Source: Prevotellaceae bacterium
Lineage (GTDB): Bacteria; Bacteroidota; Bacteroidia; Bacteroidales; UBA932
NCBI GenBank assembly: GCA_031279735.1
Contig: JAITHX010000056.1
Span: 1-8,958, forward strand
DNA: 8,958 nucleotides
Reading direction: 5' to 3'
Shown: positions 1 to 5,678 of the stretch, one piece after another
Layout: every line of letters begins with the position of its first letter
Position numbering within the stretch: position 1 is the stretch's first letter
The notes under the pieces: generated by a model
The model's database searches: none
What the model saw: the letters and a program-made list of their open reading frames with translations, nothing else
What the model was told of the DNA's origin: nothing
Position numbers and translations under genes: made by a program

Positions 1-13
1 GGGAGTTGAAGTC

Positions 14-85
14 AATTACGAATTACGACCGACTGCGGACATACAGCCGAAGCCGGTCGTAATTCGTAATTCGTAATTCGTAATT
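14..85. repeat. Inverted repeat built from AATTACG-type heptamers
   Basis: An 18-bp perfect inverted repeat pairs 14-31 with 54-71. The arms contain AATTACGAATTACGACCG and its complement, and the loop is 22 nt. The right arm continues to 85 as further TCGTAAT heptamers, about four units in all. A transcript would fold into a strong hairpin, and no U-tract follows the stem. It could be the 3' end signal of a gene lying to the left of the window or simply another member of the heptamer family seen elsewhere here. This family differs from the AATTATG arrays by a T-to-C change in the unit. Confidence 0.75.
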
Positions 86-88
86 GAA

Positions 89-115
89 ATCTGTGTCATC
101 CGCGTCATCTGTGTG
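89..115. repeat. Three tandem 9-bp units (ATCTGTGTC type)
   Basis: Three consecutive nonamers are visible: ATCTGTGTC at 89-97, ATCCGCGTC at 98-106 and ATCTGTGTG at 107-115. The unit length differs from the 7-bp arrays that surround it. No gene or promoter is attached to it and its role is unknown. Confidence 0.6.
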
Positions 116-145
116 CTAAGTTATTTCTAACACATCCCTAATTAA

Positions 146-240
146 AGTGTCTCCGTCTCCCTCCGCCCGTCCGACAGGCATTAACCATTAACCATTAACA
201 ATTAACAATTAATTATGAACTGTCCGACTTTCCGTCAGGC
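146..240 (-). repeat. Composite repeat: 34-bp GCCT core, heptamer array, degenerate second core
   Basis: Read on the minus strand, 179-146 is a 34-bp core starting GCCTGTCGGACGGGCGGAG. It matches the cores at 7773-8139 closely, with one clear difference (GGGAG for GTGAG). Positions 180-214 hold about five heptamers (ATTAACC/ATTAACA). Positions 220-240 carry a shortened, diverged core (minus strand GCCTGACGGAAAGTCGGAC). The orientation is opposite to all cores on the right side of the window. The short core lacks the GAGCCGCAGGC tail of the full-length copies. The whole lies just downstream of mqnC. Confidence 0.85.
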
Positions 241-273
241 AATTCATAATTTATAATTCATAATTCATAATTC
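241..273. repeat. AATTCAT heptamer array at the mqnC 3' end
   Basis: About 4.6 units of AATTCAT (one is AATTTAT) run up to the body of mqnC. Read on the minus strand this is AATTATGAATTATGA, which encodes the terminal Asn-Tyr-Glu-Leu and the TGA stop of mqnC at 258-260. The array abuts the degenerate core ending at 240. Confidence 0.9.
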
Positions 274-1352
274 CTTTCGTATTTCTGATTTCGTCGCACC
301 GGCGTAAAGCCCGCTTCCGTTATTGCATTGCGCATACTGTCGGCATCGAATCTGTTGCGGGCGCCGGCAGCCGATACCACATTTTCCTCGATCATTATGG
401 AACCGAAATCGTTTGCTCCGGCATACAGGCAGATTTGGGCGGTGTTCTTGCCAACGGTGAGCCACGAAGCCTGAATATTGTCAACGTTTGTCAGGGCTAT
501 CCGGCTTATTGCCACCATACGAATGTATTCCGACGAGGAAACGGGACGGATGTCGTATTGCGAAGCCATCCGCGTGCCCGCCGATTGAACAGGCCAGCAG
601 ATAAACGCGAGAAAACCGTATGCGTTTTTCGGTTTCTCGTCCTGAAGATCCCTTATTGCCAGCAGGTGCGCCATTCGTTCTTCGACGGTTTCGATGTGGC
701 CGAACATCATGGTTGCCGATGTTGGCAGATTCAGGCGATGAGCTTCGCGCATCACGTCGAGCCACGATTTCGCGTCGGGTTTGCCGGGCGACAATTGTCG
801 GCGCACTCTGTCGCTGAGTATTTCTGCGCCTGCGCCGGGCAAGCTGTCCAGTCCTGCCGCCATCAGTTCTTCGAGCACGTAGCGCGCGGTTTTTTTCTCC
901 AGTCGGGCGATGTGGGCTATTTCCGGCGGGCCGAGAGCGTGGAGTTTCAGCAACGGGTATCTCGCTTTCAGTTCGCGAAAAAGAGCGCGGTAAAAGTCCA
1001 GTCCGTATTTTGGATGCAGTCCGCCTTGCAGGAGAAGCTGATCGCCGCCTTTATCGAACAGTTCCTCTATTTTTTTGCAGTATTCGTCGATAGTGACGGT
1101 AAAGCTTTTTTCGGGTTCGGAATAGCGGCATGAAAAGTTGCAGAAACTGCATCCCGCGACGCAAACGTTGGTGATGTTTACGTTTCGGTCTATCTGCCAT
1201 GTGACCGAGTTGTCGTTGTGTTTGCGCTTTCTTATTTCGTTTGCCGCGAACATCAGGTCGGCTTGCGGCGCTTTTTCGTAGAGCAGCGCGAGTTCGTCGA
1301 TTTCAAGTCTTTCGCCTCGCGAGGCTTTTTCGGATATTTTATCTAAATTCAA
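258..1352 (-). CDS. mqnC: Cyclic dehypoxanthinyl futalosine synthase (MqnC), radical SAM
   Basis: The product should convert dehypoxanthine futalosine to its cyclic form, a cytoplasmic radical SAM step of the futalosine route to menaquinone. The cluster cysteines are visible as CVAGCSFC, C64, C68 and C71 counting from the chosen start. Further family marks are QGGLHP (109-114), LHALGPPEI, GLDSLPGAGAEIL, TSATMMFGH and, near the C-terminus, NIQASW and GANDFGSIMIEENVV. That last segment separates MqnC from the related MqnE. The open frame continues upstream to an ATG at 1484, which would overlap the divergent gene and add a hydrophobic stretch unlike the family. I prefer the TTG at 1352, giving a 364-aa protein beginning MNLDKISEKA, which resembles Bacteroidota homologues as I recall them, and a TAnnTTTG box lies just upstream. 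The next ATG would remove about 32 conserved residues. The last four residues, NYEL, come from a repeat array. No other mqn gene is in the window. Confidence 0.9.
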   Translation of the reverse strand: MNLDKISEKASRGERLEIDELALLYEKAPQADLMFAANEIRKRKHNDNSVTWQIDRNVNITNVCVAGCSFCNFSCRYSEPEKSFTVTIDEYCKKIEELFDKGGDQLLLQGGLHPKYGLDFYRALFRELKARYPLLKLHALGPPEIAHIARLEKKTARYVLEELMAAGLDSLPGAGAEILSDRVRRQLSPGKPDAKSWLDVMREAHRLNLPTSATMMFGHIETVEERMAHLLAIRDLQDEKPKNAYGFLAFICWPVQSAGTRMASQYDIRPVSSSEYIRMVAISRIALTNVDNIQASWLTVGKNTAQICLYAGANDFGSIMIEENVVSAAGARNRFDADSMRNAITEAGFTPVRRNQKYERNYEL

Positions 1353-1369
1353 TTCAAATGTTTTGACGG

Positions 1370-1377
1370 CAAAAATA
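1370..1377 (-). promoter_or_regulatory. Bacteroidota -7 box for mqnC (TATTTTTG)
   Basis: On the minus strand TATTTTTG matches the TAnnTTTG consensus of Bacteroidota housekeeping promoters. It would place the transcript start roughly 10 nt before the proposed TTG codon at 1352. No TTTG sits at the usual 19-21 nt upstream spacing; the nearest, at 1393-1390, is only 12 nt away. The call therefore rests on the -7 box and its position. Confidence 0.45.
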
Positions 1378-1465
1378 ATGAAAAAAAAACAAATGCCGCT
1401 TTCGATTGTTTTATTGACACGGGGGGGCGCCCGCAGGAAAATGTCGTAAAAAACACCGTAAAGCA

Positions 1466-2746
1466 ATGGAAGATTACAAAACATATACGTTACAGAACTA
1501 CAGAAGTCTGCCGCAAATATCGCACATTCCCGACGAGTGTATCGAGGCGATAGAAATAGTTGGAAGAGTATTTCCTTTCAAAACGAACAGCTATGTCGCC
1601 GAGCGACTGATCGACTGGCGCAACGTTCCCGACGATCCGATTTTCACCCTGTCGTTTCCGCGTCGGGAAATGCTGACACCCGAACAGTATGCTCGGATCA
1701 GGAGGCTTGTTTACAAGCAGAATAAGCGCGCGCTCACCGACTATGTGTCGCAAATCCGCTCGCGTCTGAATCCTCACCCTTCGGATCAGATGCGGAACGT
1801 TCCCGCGGCAAACGGAACGAGGCTGGAGGGCATGCAGCACAAATACAGGGAAACGGCGCTACTGTTTCCGCGCGAAGGTCAGAACTGTTTCGCCTTCTGT
1901 TCGTACTGTTTCCGGTGGTCGCAATTTTCGGGGAGCGACGAGTTCAGATTTTCCACCGGAGCCGACATCGCTCCGTATCTAGCCTACGTGAAAGAACACA
2001 GGGAAATAACCGACATTCTGCTCACCGGCGGCGATCCGCTGACGATGAATCCTTCGATCCTGCGGAATTACATCGAACAGTTTCTCATGCCCGGCATGGA
2101 TCATGTTCGCGCCATACGCATAGGCACGAAATCGCTGTCGTACAATCCTTCGATGTTCACGACCGGACGACATGCCGGCGCGATAATCTCGCTGTTCGAC
2201 AAGACGGTCAAAACGGGCAAACATTTGTCGATCATGGCTCATTTCACTCATCCCGTCGAGCTTTCGACCGACGAGGCCAAGGCGGCTATAGCGGCGATTC
2301 GTTCCTCCGGCGCGCAAATTCGCACTCAGGCGCCCGTGATGAAACACATAAACGACGATCCTCGCGTATGGGCGGCGATGTGGCAGCGGCAGGTAGAACT
2401 CGGATGCGTGCCGTACTACATGTTCGTTCCGCGCGATACGGGAGCCAGACATTTCTTCGAGCTGCCGCTGTCGAGATGCCACGAAATATTTCGTCGCGCC
2501 TATTCGAGCGTGAGCGGAATAGCCCGAACCGCCGCCGGACCTTGCATGAGCACCGGTCACGGAAAGATACAAGTGCTCGGAACAAGCGAAATTGCAGGAG
2601 AAAAAGTGTTCGCGATGCGATTCGTGCAGGGGCAGAATCCCGAACTGCCCGCCGTACCGTTTTTTGCGCGGTACGATGCCGAAGCCACGTGGATGGATCA
2701 GCTAAAGCCCGCGTTCGGCGAAAAAAAGTTCTTTTTCGAATTATGA
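1466..2746 (+). CDS. KamA-family radical SAM/PLP aminomutase-like protein
   Basis: This 426-aa protein belongs to the lysine 2,3-aminomutase superfamily. The SAM cluster motif is C141-x3-C145-x2-C148 (CFAFCSYC), followed by TGGDP (187-191) and the MAHFTHPVE strand (257-265). INDDP (295-299) aligns with the GVND segment that carries one lysine-binding Asp in clostridial KamA, so D297 would be the equivalent. VPYYMF (315-320) matches the RPYY segment. GHGK (364-367) aligns with the PLP-lysine motif GGGGK, making K367 the likely Schiff-base lysine. Seven residues before it, where KamA has its second lysine-binding Asp, this protein has C360 in a GPCMSTG stretch. The substrate is therefore doubtful, and lysine, glutamate or another amino acid remain possible. 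EpmB-type action on EF-P is less likely, and no efp gene is nearby. It is divergent from mqnC with 113 bp between the chosen starts. Its final codons GAA TTA TGA run into a short AATTATG array (2738-2752). Confidence 0.85.
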   Translation: MEDYKTYTLQNYRSLPQISHIPDECIEAIEIVGRVFPFKTNSYVAERLIDWRNVPDDPIFTLSFPRREMLTPEQYARIRRLVYKQNKRALTDYVSQIRSRLNPHPSDQMRNVPAANGTRLEGMQHKYRETALLFPREGQNCFAFCSYCFRWSQFSGSDEFRFSTGADIAPYLAYVKEHREITDILLTGGDPLTMNPSILRNYIEQFLMPGMDHVRAIRIGTKSLSYNPSMFTTGRHAGAIISLFDKTVKTGKHLSIMAHFTHPVELSTDEAKAAIAAIRSSGAQIRTQAPVMKHINDDPRVWAAMWQRQVELGCVPYYMFVPRDTGARHFFELPLSRCHEIFRRAYSSVSGIARTAAGPCMSTGHGKIQVLGTSEIAGEKVFAMRFVQGQNPELPAVPFFARYDAEATWMDQLKPAFGEKKFFFEL

Positions 2747-2752
2747 ATTATG
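2738..2752. repeat. Short AATTATG heptamer array at the KamA-like 3' end
   Basis: GAATTATGAATTATG is two units of the same heptamer found at three other gene ends. It supplies the terminal Glu-Leu and the TGA stop at 2744-2746. Confidence 0.7.
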
Positions 2753-2775
2753 TTGTATTTTTTTATGGAAATGTA

Positions 2776-2805
2776 TTGCAGATTAAAAAAATGGCTGTAT
2801 CTTTG
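2776..2805 (+). promoter_or_regulatory. Complete Bacteroidota promoter without an evident gene
   Basis: TTG at 2776-2778, a 19-nt spacer and TATCTTTG at 2798-2805 followed by CAGC form the best full promoter in the window. The spacing fits the TTTG-N19-21-TAnnTTTG consensus. Transcription would start near 2811 and run right. The only downstream plus-strand start leads to a 22-codon frame, and beyond it the transcript would be antisense to the 155-aa ORF at 2875-3342. Confidence 0.65.
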
Positions 2806-2835
2806 CAGCACGAAAAAAGTTATCTTTCAGTAGCA

Positions 2836-2904
2836 ATGCACGAAACCTGCGGCGTAAATCTGAAAGATATTTTTTTATCCTGCCGGCTCAATGGCTGTGA
2901 TTGA
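2836..2904 (+). other. Possible 22-aa small ORF behind the orphan promoter
   Basis: An ATG at 2836 opens 22 codons (MHETCGVNLKDIFLSCRLNG, then CD) ending in TGA at 2902-2904. It lies about 25 nt after the predicted transcript start. It contains three Cys and shows no family resemblance. Its 3' part overlaps the end of the opposite-strand ORF by 30 nt. It may be a leader peptide, the 5' remnant of a lost gene, or chance. Confidence 0.15.
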
Positions 2905-3342
2905 ATATTGAATTTTCCTGGCATCTTTCTTTTGTTTGGTTATTCCTACCAACATTTTTACTTTATCAAAATACGGAAGAAAAGCGGGTGTATCGACGTT
3001 CATAACAAGCATTTCAATAAATTTTTCCTGTCGTTTTGATTTTGGTTTGTCGCTGCCGATTTTGGTAGAATTTGCGAGTATAAAGTCTAATTCAAAAACG
3101 GCTATTGTTGATTTGTAATTTCGTGCCGCCTTATTGACCGTTTCCTGCATACCATCAAACCGCAAATAAATATAATCGTTTAAATCAGTGTTTTTCTTTC
3201 TTTTCAGCGGATTTTTTGAAAGCCATTTGCCCAACATCGCCCAAACAATGTTTTCTCTTGTTTTAATATCGGCTTTTTCCCTCCCTTTAGGAACGACGTA
3301 ATCTTCTATGTAGAGATTATTGTTATCTTCTGTTATTTTCAC
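2875..3342 (-). CDS. Hypothetical 155-aa protein, possible LPD3/BECR-like domain
   Basis: I do not recognise this protein firmly. It is charged and Lys-rich, with no signal peptide or membrane segment. The layout is a helical N-terminal half (TRENIVWAMLGKWLSKNP, around 28-45), a strand (YIYLRF), a helix (ETVNKAARNYKS), an ELDFILANSTKIGSD segment, and two C-terminal strands (VKMLVGI and RKIQYSITAIEPAG). This order loosely recalls phage-associated LPD3 or barnase/EndoU/ColE5/RelE-type domains, in which a KxYxHxxxEIE-like ending is common. That is a weak pattern memory only. It starts with GTG at 3342, two codons after an in-frame stop that lies beside a heptamer array, so the gene may have lost its original 5' end. 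It begins 22 bp after the acyl carrier gene on the same strand and could be read through from that operon. It is clearly more AT-rich than its neighbours, which suggests a separate origin. Confidence 0.6.
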   Translation of the reverse strand: MKITEDNNNLYIEDYVVPKGREKADIKTRENIVWAMLGKWLSKNPLKRKKNTDLNDYIYLRFDGMQETVNKAARNYKSTIAVFELDFILANSTKIGSDKPKSKRQEKFIEMLVMNVDTPAFLPYFDKVKMLVGITKQKKDARKIQYSITAIEPAG

Positions 3343-3347
3343 GGGTC

Positions 3348-3382
3348 AATTCATAATTCATAATTCATAATTCATAATTCAT
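3348..3382. repeat. Five perfect AATTCAT heptamers between two minus-strand genes
   Basis: Five exact 7-bp units fill most of the gap between the 155-aa ORF and the acyl carrier gene. They enter the acyl carrier gene and provide its last codons (ATT ATG AAT TAT GAA TTA, Ile-Met-Asn-Tyr-Glu-Leu) and its TGA at 3365-3367. No GC-rich core is attached here. Confidence 0.95.
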
Positions 3383-3610
3383 AATAACGTATTCGTATAT
3401 ATCGTCGAAAGTCTTTATATTTTGGAAATCTTTGGGCTGGACTCTGAAGTTGAAGTTGCTTTCGATGATCACCACCAAATCCACGTAATCGAGACTATCC
3501 AAGTCCAAAGTCTCCTTCAGGAGCGCGGAGGGAGAAATGAGGTTTTCGTCTATTTCGAATTCCTTTGCAAGGAAAAAATTTATTTTGTTTTCTATTTCTT
3601 CTCTATTCAT
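3365..3610 (-). CDS. Acyl carrier protein
   Basis: This 81-aa acidic protein has the carrier fold signature DLDSLDYVDL, with Ser39 the expected site for 4'-phosphopantetheine, followed by the helix VVIIESNFNFRV. Length and charge fit a discrete type II acyl carrier protein. The divergence from a housekeeping AcpP sequence and the link to a ketosynthase and FabG suggest a dedicated carrier, as in aryl polyene or flexirubin-type clusters of Bacteroidota. It lies 32 bp after the ketosynthase on the same strand and is probably co-transcribed with it. The natural sequence seems to end near IYEYV; the last residues IMNYEL are encoded by a heptamer array. Confidence 0.9.
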   Translation of the reverse strand: MNREEIENKINFFLAKEFEIDENLISPSALLKETLDLDSLDYVDLVVIIESNFNFRVQPKDFQNIKTFDDIYEYVIMNYEL

Positions 3611-3642
3611 TCGTTCGTTATGCGGCTTTCAATTGTATCAAA

Positions 3643-4872
3643 TTAATCTTCTTTCCATTTCCCTACGGTCAGCGCGGAGTTTGTTCCTCCGAATCCGAAG
3701 GAATTGGATATAAATGCGTCGATGTTTTTTTCCATTGTGCGTGCGGCTATTTTGAGTTTGCGCGAATCCTCGTCGGGGTTTTCGAAGTTCAGGTTGGGAG
3801 CGATGAATCCGTTAAGCATCATGAGCGTCGAATAGACCGTTTCGCTTGCTCCCGACATCCAGCACTCGTGGCCGGTGAGGGATTTGGTGGAACTTGTCCA
3901 CGGGCAGTCGTTGCCGAAAATCTCGTGCAGTGCTTTGGCTTCCGCGCTGTCGCCTGCCGGCGTGGAAGTGGCGTGAGCGTTGATGTAGTCTATGTCGCGC
4001 AGCCGCAGTCCGGACTGTTTCAGCGACATTTCCATTGCACGTTTCGGACCTTCGACCGACGGGTTGGAGATATGTCCTCCGTTCGACGAGAATCCGTAGC
4101 CCAGTATTTCGCCCAGCACTGCGGCGCCCCGTTTGCGCGCATGTTCCAGACTTTCGAGGATCACGGTGGCGGCGCCGCCCGAGGGAACAAGTCCGTCGCG
4201 GTCGCGATCGAAGGGGCGCGAGGCTTTTGCCGGTTCGTTTTCCCTGCCCGAGAACACGCCCAGAGCGTCGAAATTTCCCATGGAATAAGTGTTTGTTTCC
4301 TGAGCGCCGCCGCAGACGATGCAGTCCTGATATCCGTGCTTTATCATTATGTATCCCAGCCCTATCGAGTGCGAGCCGCTGGCGCAGGCTCCGCTTACGG
4401 TGAAGTTTATGCCTTTCAGTCCGAAGATGGTGGCGAGGTTCATGGTTACGGTGGAGTTCATTGTTCGGAACACCGACGCCGAGCCTGCCATCATCGTGTT
4501 TTTCTTTTGTCGGACTATATCCACCGAATTGATGACGGGTTCCACCACGCTGTCGTTGCCGTAGAGTATTCCGGTTTCGCGCGATGCTATGCAGTCGGGG
4601 TCGAGCGCGGCGGTTTTCAGCGCTTCGGCGGTTGCGACAAAGGCAAATTCGCCTTGTTCGGCGAGCATCATGCGGGCGCGCCGGTCGAGCGCGTCCTTCA
4701 GGTTCGGACGTTCCGCGAAGCCGGTGAGCGCCGAACGATAGCCGTATTCCTTTCTTTCGGGAGCGAATATTATTCCCGATCTGCCCGTTCTCAGCGATTC
4801 CGTAACTTCCGAAAGATTTTTTCCTATGCAGGAATAAATACCCAGTCCGGTAATTACTACTCTATGTTCCAT
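3643..4872 (-). CDS. Beta-ketoacyl-ACP synthase, FabF/FabB type
   Basis: This 409-aa condensing enzyme should extend an acyl-ACP with a malonyl unit in the cytoplasm. The N-terminus VVITGLGIYSCIG is typical. The active-site Cys163 lies in VSGACASGSHS. His300 is in NAHATSTPAGD, Lys330 and His335 are in STKSLTGH, and GFGGTN (393-398) closes the C-terminal domain. The catalytic Cys-His-His set is therefore complete, and a normal elongating enzyme rather than a chain-length factor is expected. The HECWMSGASE segment after TGH differs from the HLLGAAGAVE usual in FabF, which hints at a specialised substrate. It starts 19 bp after fabG and is followed 32 bp later by the carrier protein, so the three form an operon. 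The product could be a specialised fatty acid or a polyene; there is no dehydratase or acyltransferase in the window. Confidence 0.92.
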   Translation of the reverse strand: MEHRVVITGLGIYSCIGKNLSEVTESLRTGRSGIIFAPERKEYGYRSALTGFAERPNLKDALDRRARMMLAEQGEFAFVATAEALKTAALDPDCIASRETGILYGNDSVVEPVINSVDIVRQKKNTMMAGSASVFRTMNSTVTMNLATIFGLKGINFTVSGACASGSHSIGLGYIMIKHGYQDCIVCGGAQETNTYSMGNFDALGVFSGRENEPAKASRPFDRDRDGLVPSGGAATVILESLEHARKRGAAVLGEILGYGFSSNGGHISNPSVEGPKRAMEMSLKQSGLRLRDIDYINAHATSTPAGDSAEAKALHEIFGNDCPWTSSTKSLTGHECWMSGASETVYSTLMMLNGFIAPNLNFENPDEDSRKLKIAARTMEKNIDAFISNSFGFGGTNSALTVGKWKED

Positions 4873-4891
4873 AATTGTTAACCGAATCGCT

Positions 4892-5623
4892 TTAGTGCAG
4901 GCCGCCCGTAATCGAAATGACTTCTCCGGTGATGTAGGATGATTTTTCCGACGCGAGAAAAGCCACGAGTGCGGCGACTTCTTCGGGTTCGCCGAAGCGC
5001 TGCGCCGGAATGTCTTTCACGAGATCTTTCTCCGACAGGTCGCGGGTCATGTCCGTTCTGATGAATCCGGGAGCGACGGCGTTCACCGTGACGCCTTTTC
5101 GCGCCACTTCCCGAGCCAGAGCCTTAGTAGCGCCGATTATTCCGGCTTTGGCTGCCGAATAGTTTGTCTGTCCGGGCAGTCCTCTGACGCCCGACACGGA
5201 AACGATGTTTATGATGCGTCCGAACTTGCCGGTGAGCATGGGCATCAGCAGTTTTTGGGTTGTATGGAAAAAGCCGTTGAGCGAAATGTCCAGCACGTTC
5301 TTCCACTGGCTTTCGCTCATCCACATCAGCAGCGCGTCGTCTCTGATGCCGGCGTTGTTCACCAATGCTGCTATTCGTTTGTTGCCGTTGCTTTGCATCC
5401 AAGCGTCGAGCGTCGAATCGACGTCGGCTTTGTTCGTGACGTCAAATTGCAGAACTTCGCCAGTTCCGCCCTTTGCCGTTACTTTCGCCAAAGTGTCCGC
5501 CGCTTCGACTTCGTTGGATTTATAATTTATAATCACGTGATAACCGGTTTCCGCTAGCGCGATGCAGATTGCCTTGCCTATTCCTCGCGATCCCCCGGTC
5601 ACTAAAGCACATTTCATTTCCAT
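4892..5623 (-). CDS. fabG: 3-oxoacyl-ACP reductase, FabG-type SDR
   Basis: This short-chain dehydrogenase should reduce 3-ketoacyl-ACP with NADPH. Counting from the ATG at 5623 (243 aa), the cofactor motif TGGSRGIG is at 9-16 and NNAG at 89-92. The catalytic residues are Asn116, Ser142 (NIVSVSG), Tyr155 and Lys159 (YSAAK). VAPGFIRTDMTRDL and the ending YITGEVISITGG are classic FabG features. An upstream ATG at 5659 lies before the TACCTTTG promoter box, so it would not be in the transcript. The ATG at 5623, or the one two codons later at 5617, is the likely start. It is the first gene of the fabG-ketosynthase-ACP operon. It is probably a second, pathway-specific FabG rather than the housekeeping copy, judging by its partners. 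Confidence 0.9.
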   Translation of the reverse strand: MEMKCALVTGGSRGIGKAICIALAETGYHVIINYKSNEVEAADTLAKVTAKGGTGEVLQFDVTNKADVDSTLDAWMQSNGNKRIAALVNNAGIRDDALLMWMSESQWKNVLDISLNGFFHTTQKLLMPMLTGKFGRIINIVSVSGVRGLPGQTNYSAAKAGIIGATKALAREVARKGVTVNAVAPGFIRTDMTRDLSEKDLVKDIPAQRFGEPEEVAALVAFLASEKSSYITGEVISITGGLH

Positions 5624-5639
5624 TAAAATTTTTACGGCG

Positions 5640-5647
5640 CAAAGGTA
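5640..5647 (-). promoter_or_regulatory. -7 box of the fabG operon (TACCTTTG)
   Basis: Minus-strand TACCTTTG followed by CGCC is a near-ideal Bacteroidota -7 element. Transcription should begin near 5634, about 11 nt before the ATG at 5623. No good -33 TTTG is seen at standard spacing. The box lies only 19 bp from the divergent box of the deacetylase gene. Confidence 0.65.
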
Positions 5648-5666
5648 GTTCTTTTTCATAAAACAT

Positions 5667-5674
5667 TAACTTTG
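5667..5674 (+). promoter_or_regulatory. -7 box of the deacetylase gene (TAACTTTG)
   Basis: TAACTTTG followed by CGGC matches TAnnTTTG. The ATG at 5679 starts only 5 nt after the box, about where transcription should begin, so the mRNA may be leaderless. Its -33 region would fall over the divergent fabG -7 box. Confidence 0.6.
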
Positions 5675-5678
5675 CGGC

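Noticed and set aside
435..1133. 232-codon plus-strand frame opposite mqnC
   Set aside because: It is the antisense shadow of a conserved radical SAM enzyme.
2711..2740. Terminator at the end of the KamA-like gene
   Set aside because: CGAAAAA and TTTTTCG can pair, but the stem is weak and AT-rich and lies within coding sequence. No convincing GC stem plus U-tract was found.
1915..2904. 329-codon plus-strand frame overlapping the KamA-like gene
   Set aside because: It is a shifted frame of a gene with clear radical SAM motifs; its product is Arg/Ser/His-rich and unlike a real protein. Only its last 22 codons lie behind a promoter, and these are listed separately.
3565..4881. 438-codon open frame opposite the ketosynthase
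   Set aside because: It lies antisense to a ketosynthase with complete active-site motifs and has a low-complexity Cys/His/Arg-rich translation typical of a shadow frame.
5624..5659. Upstream ATG of fabG at 5659
   Set aside because: The TACCTTTG box lies between it and the FabG core, so the transcript should start after this codon; the extra 12 residues are unlike the family.
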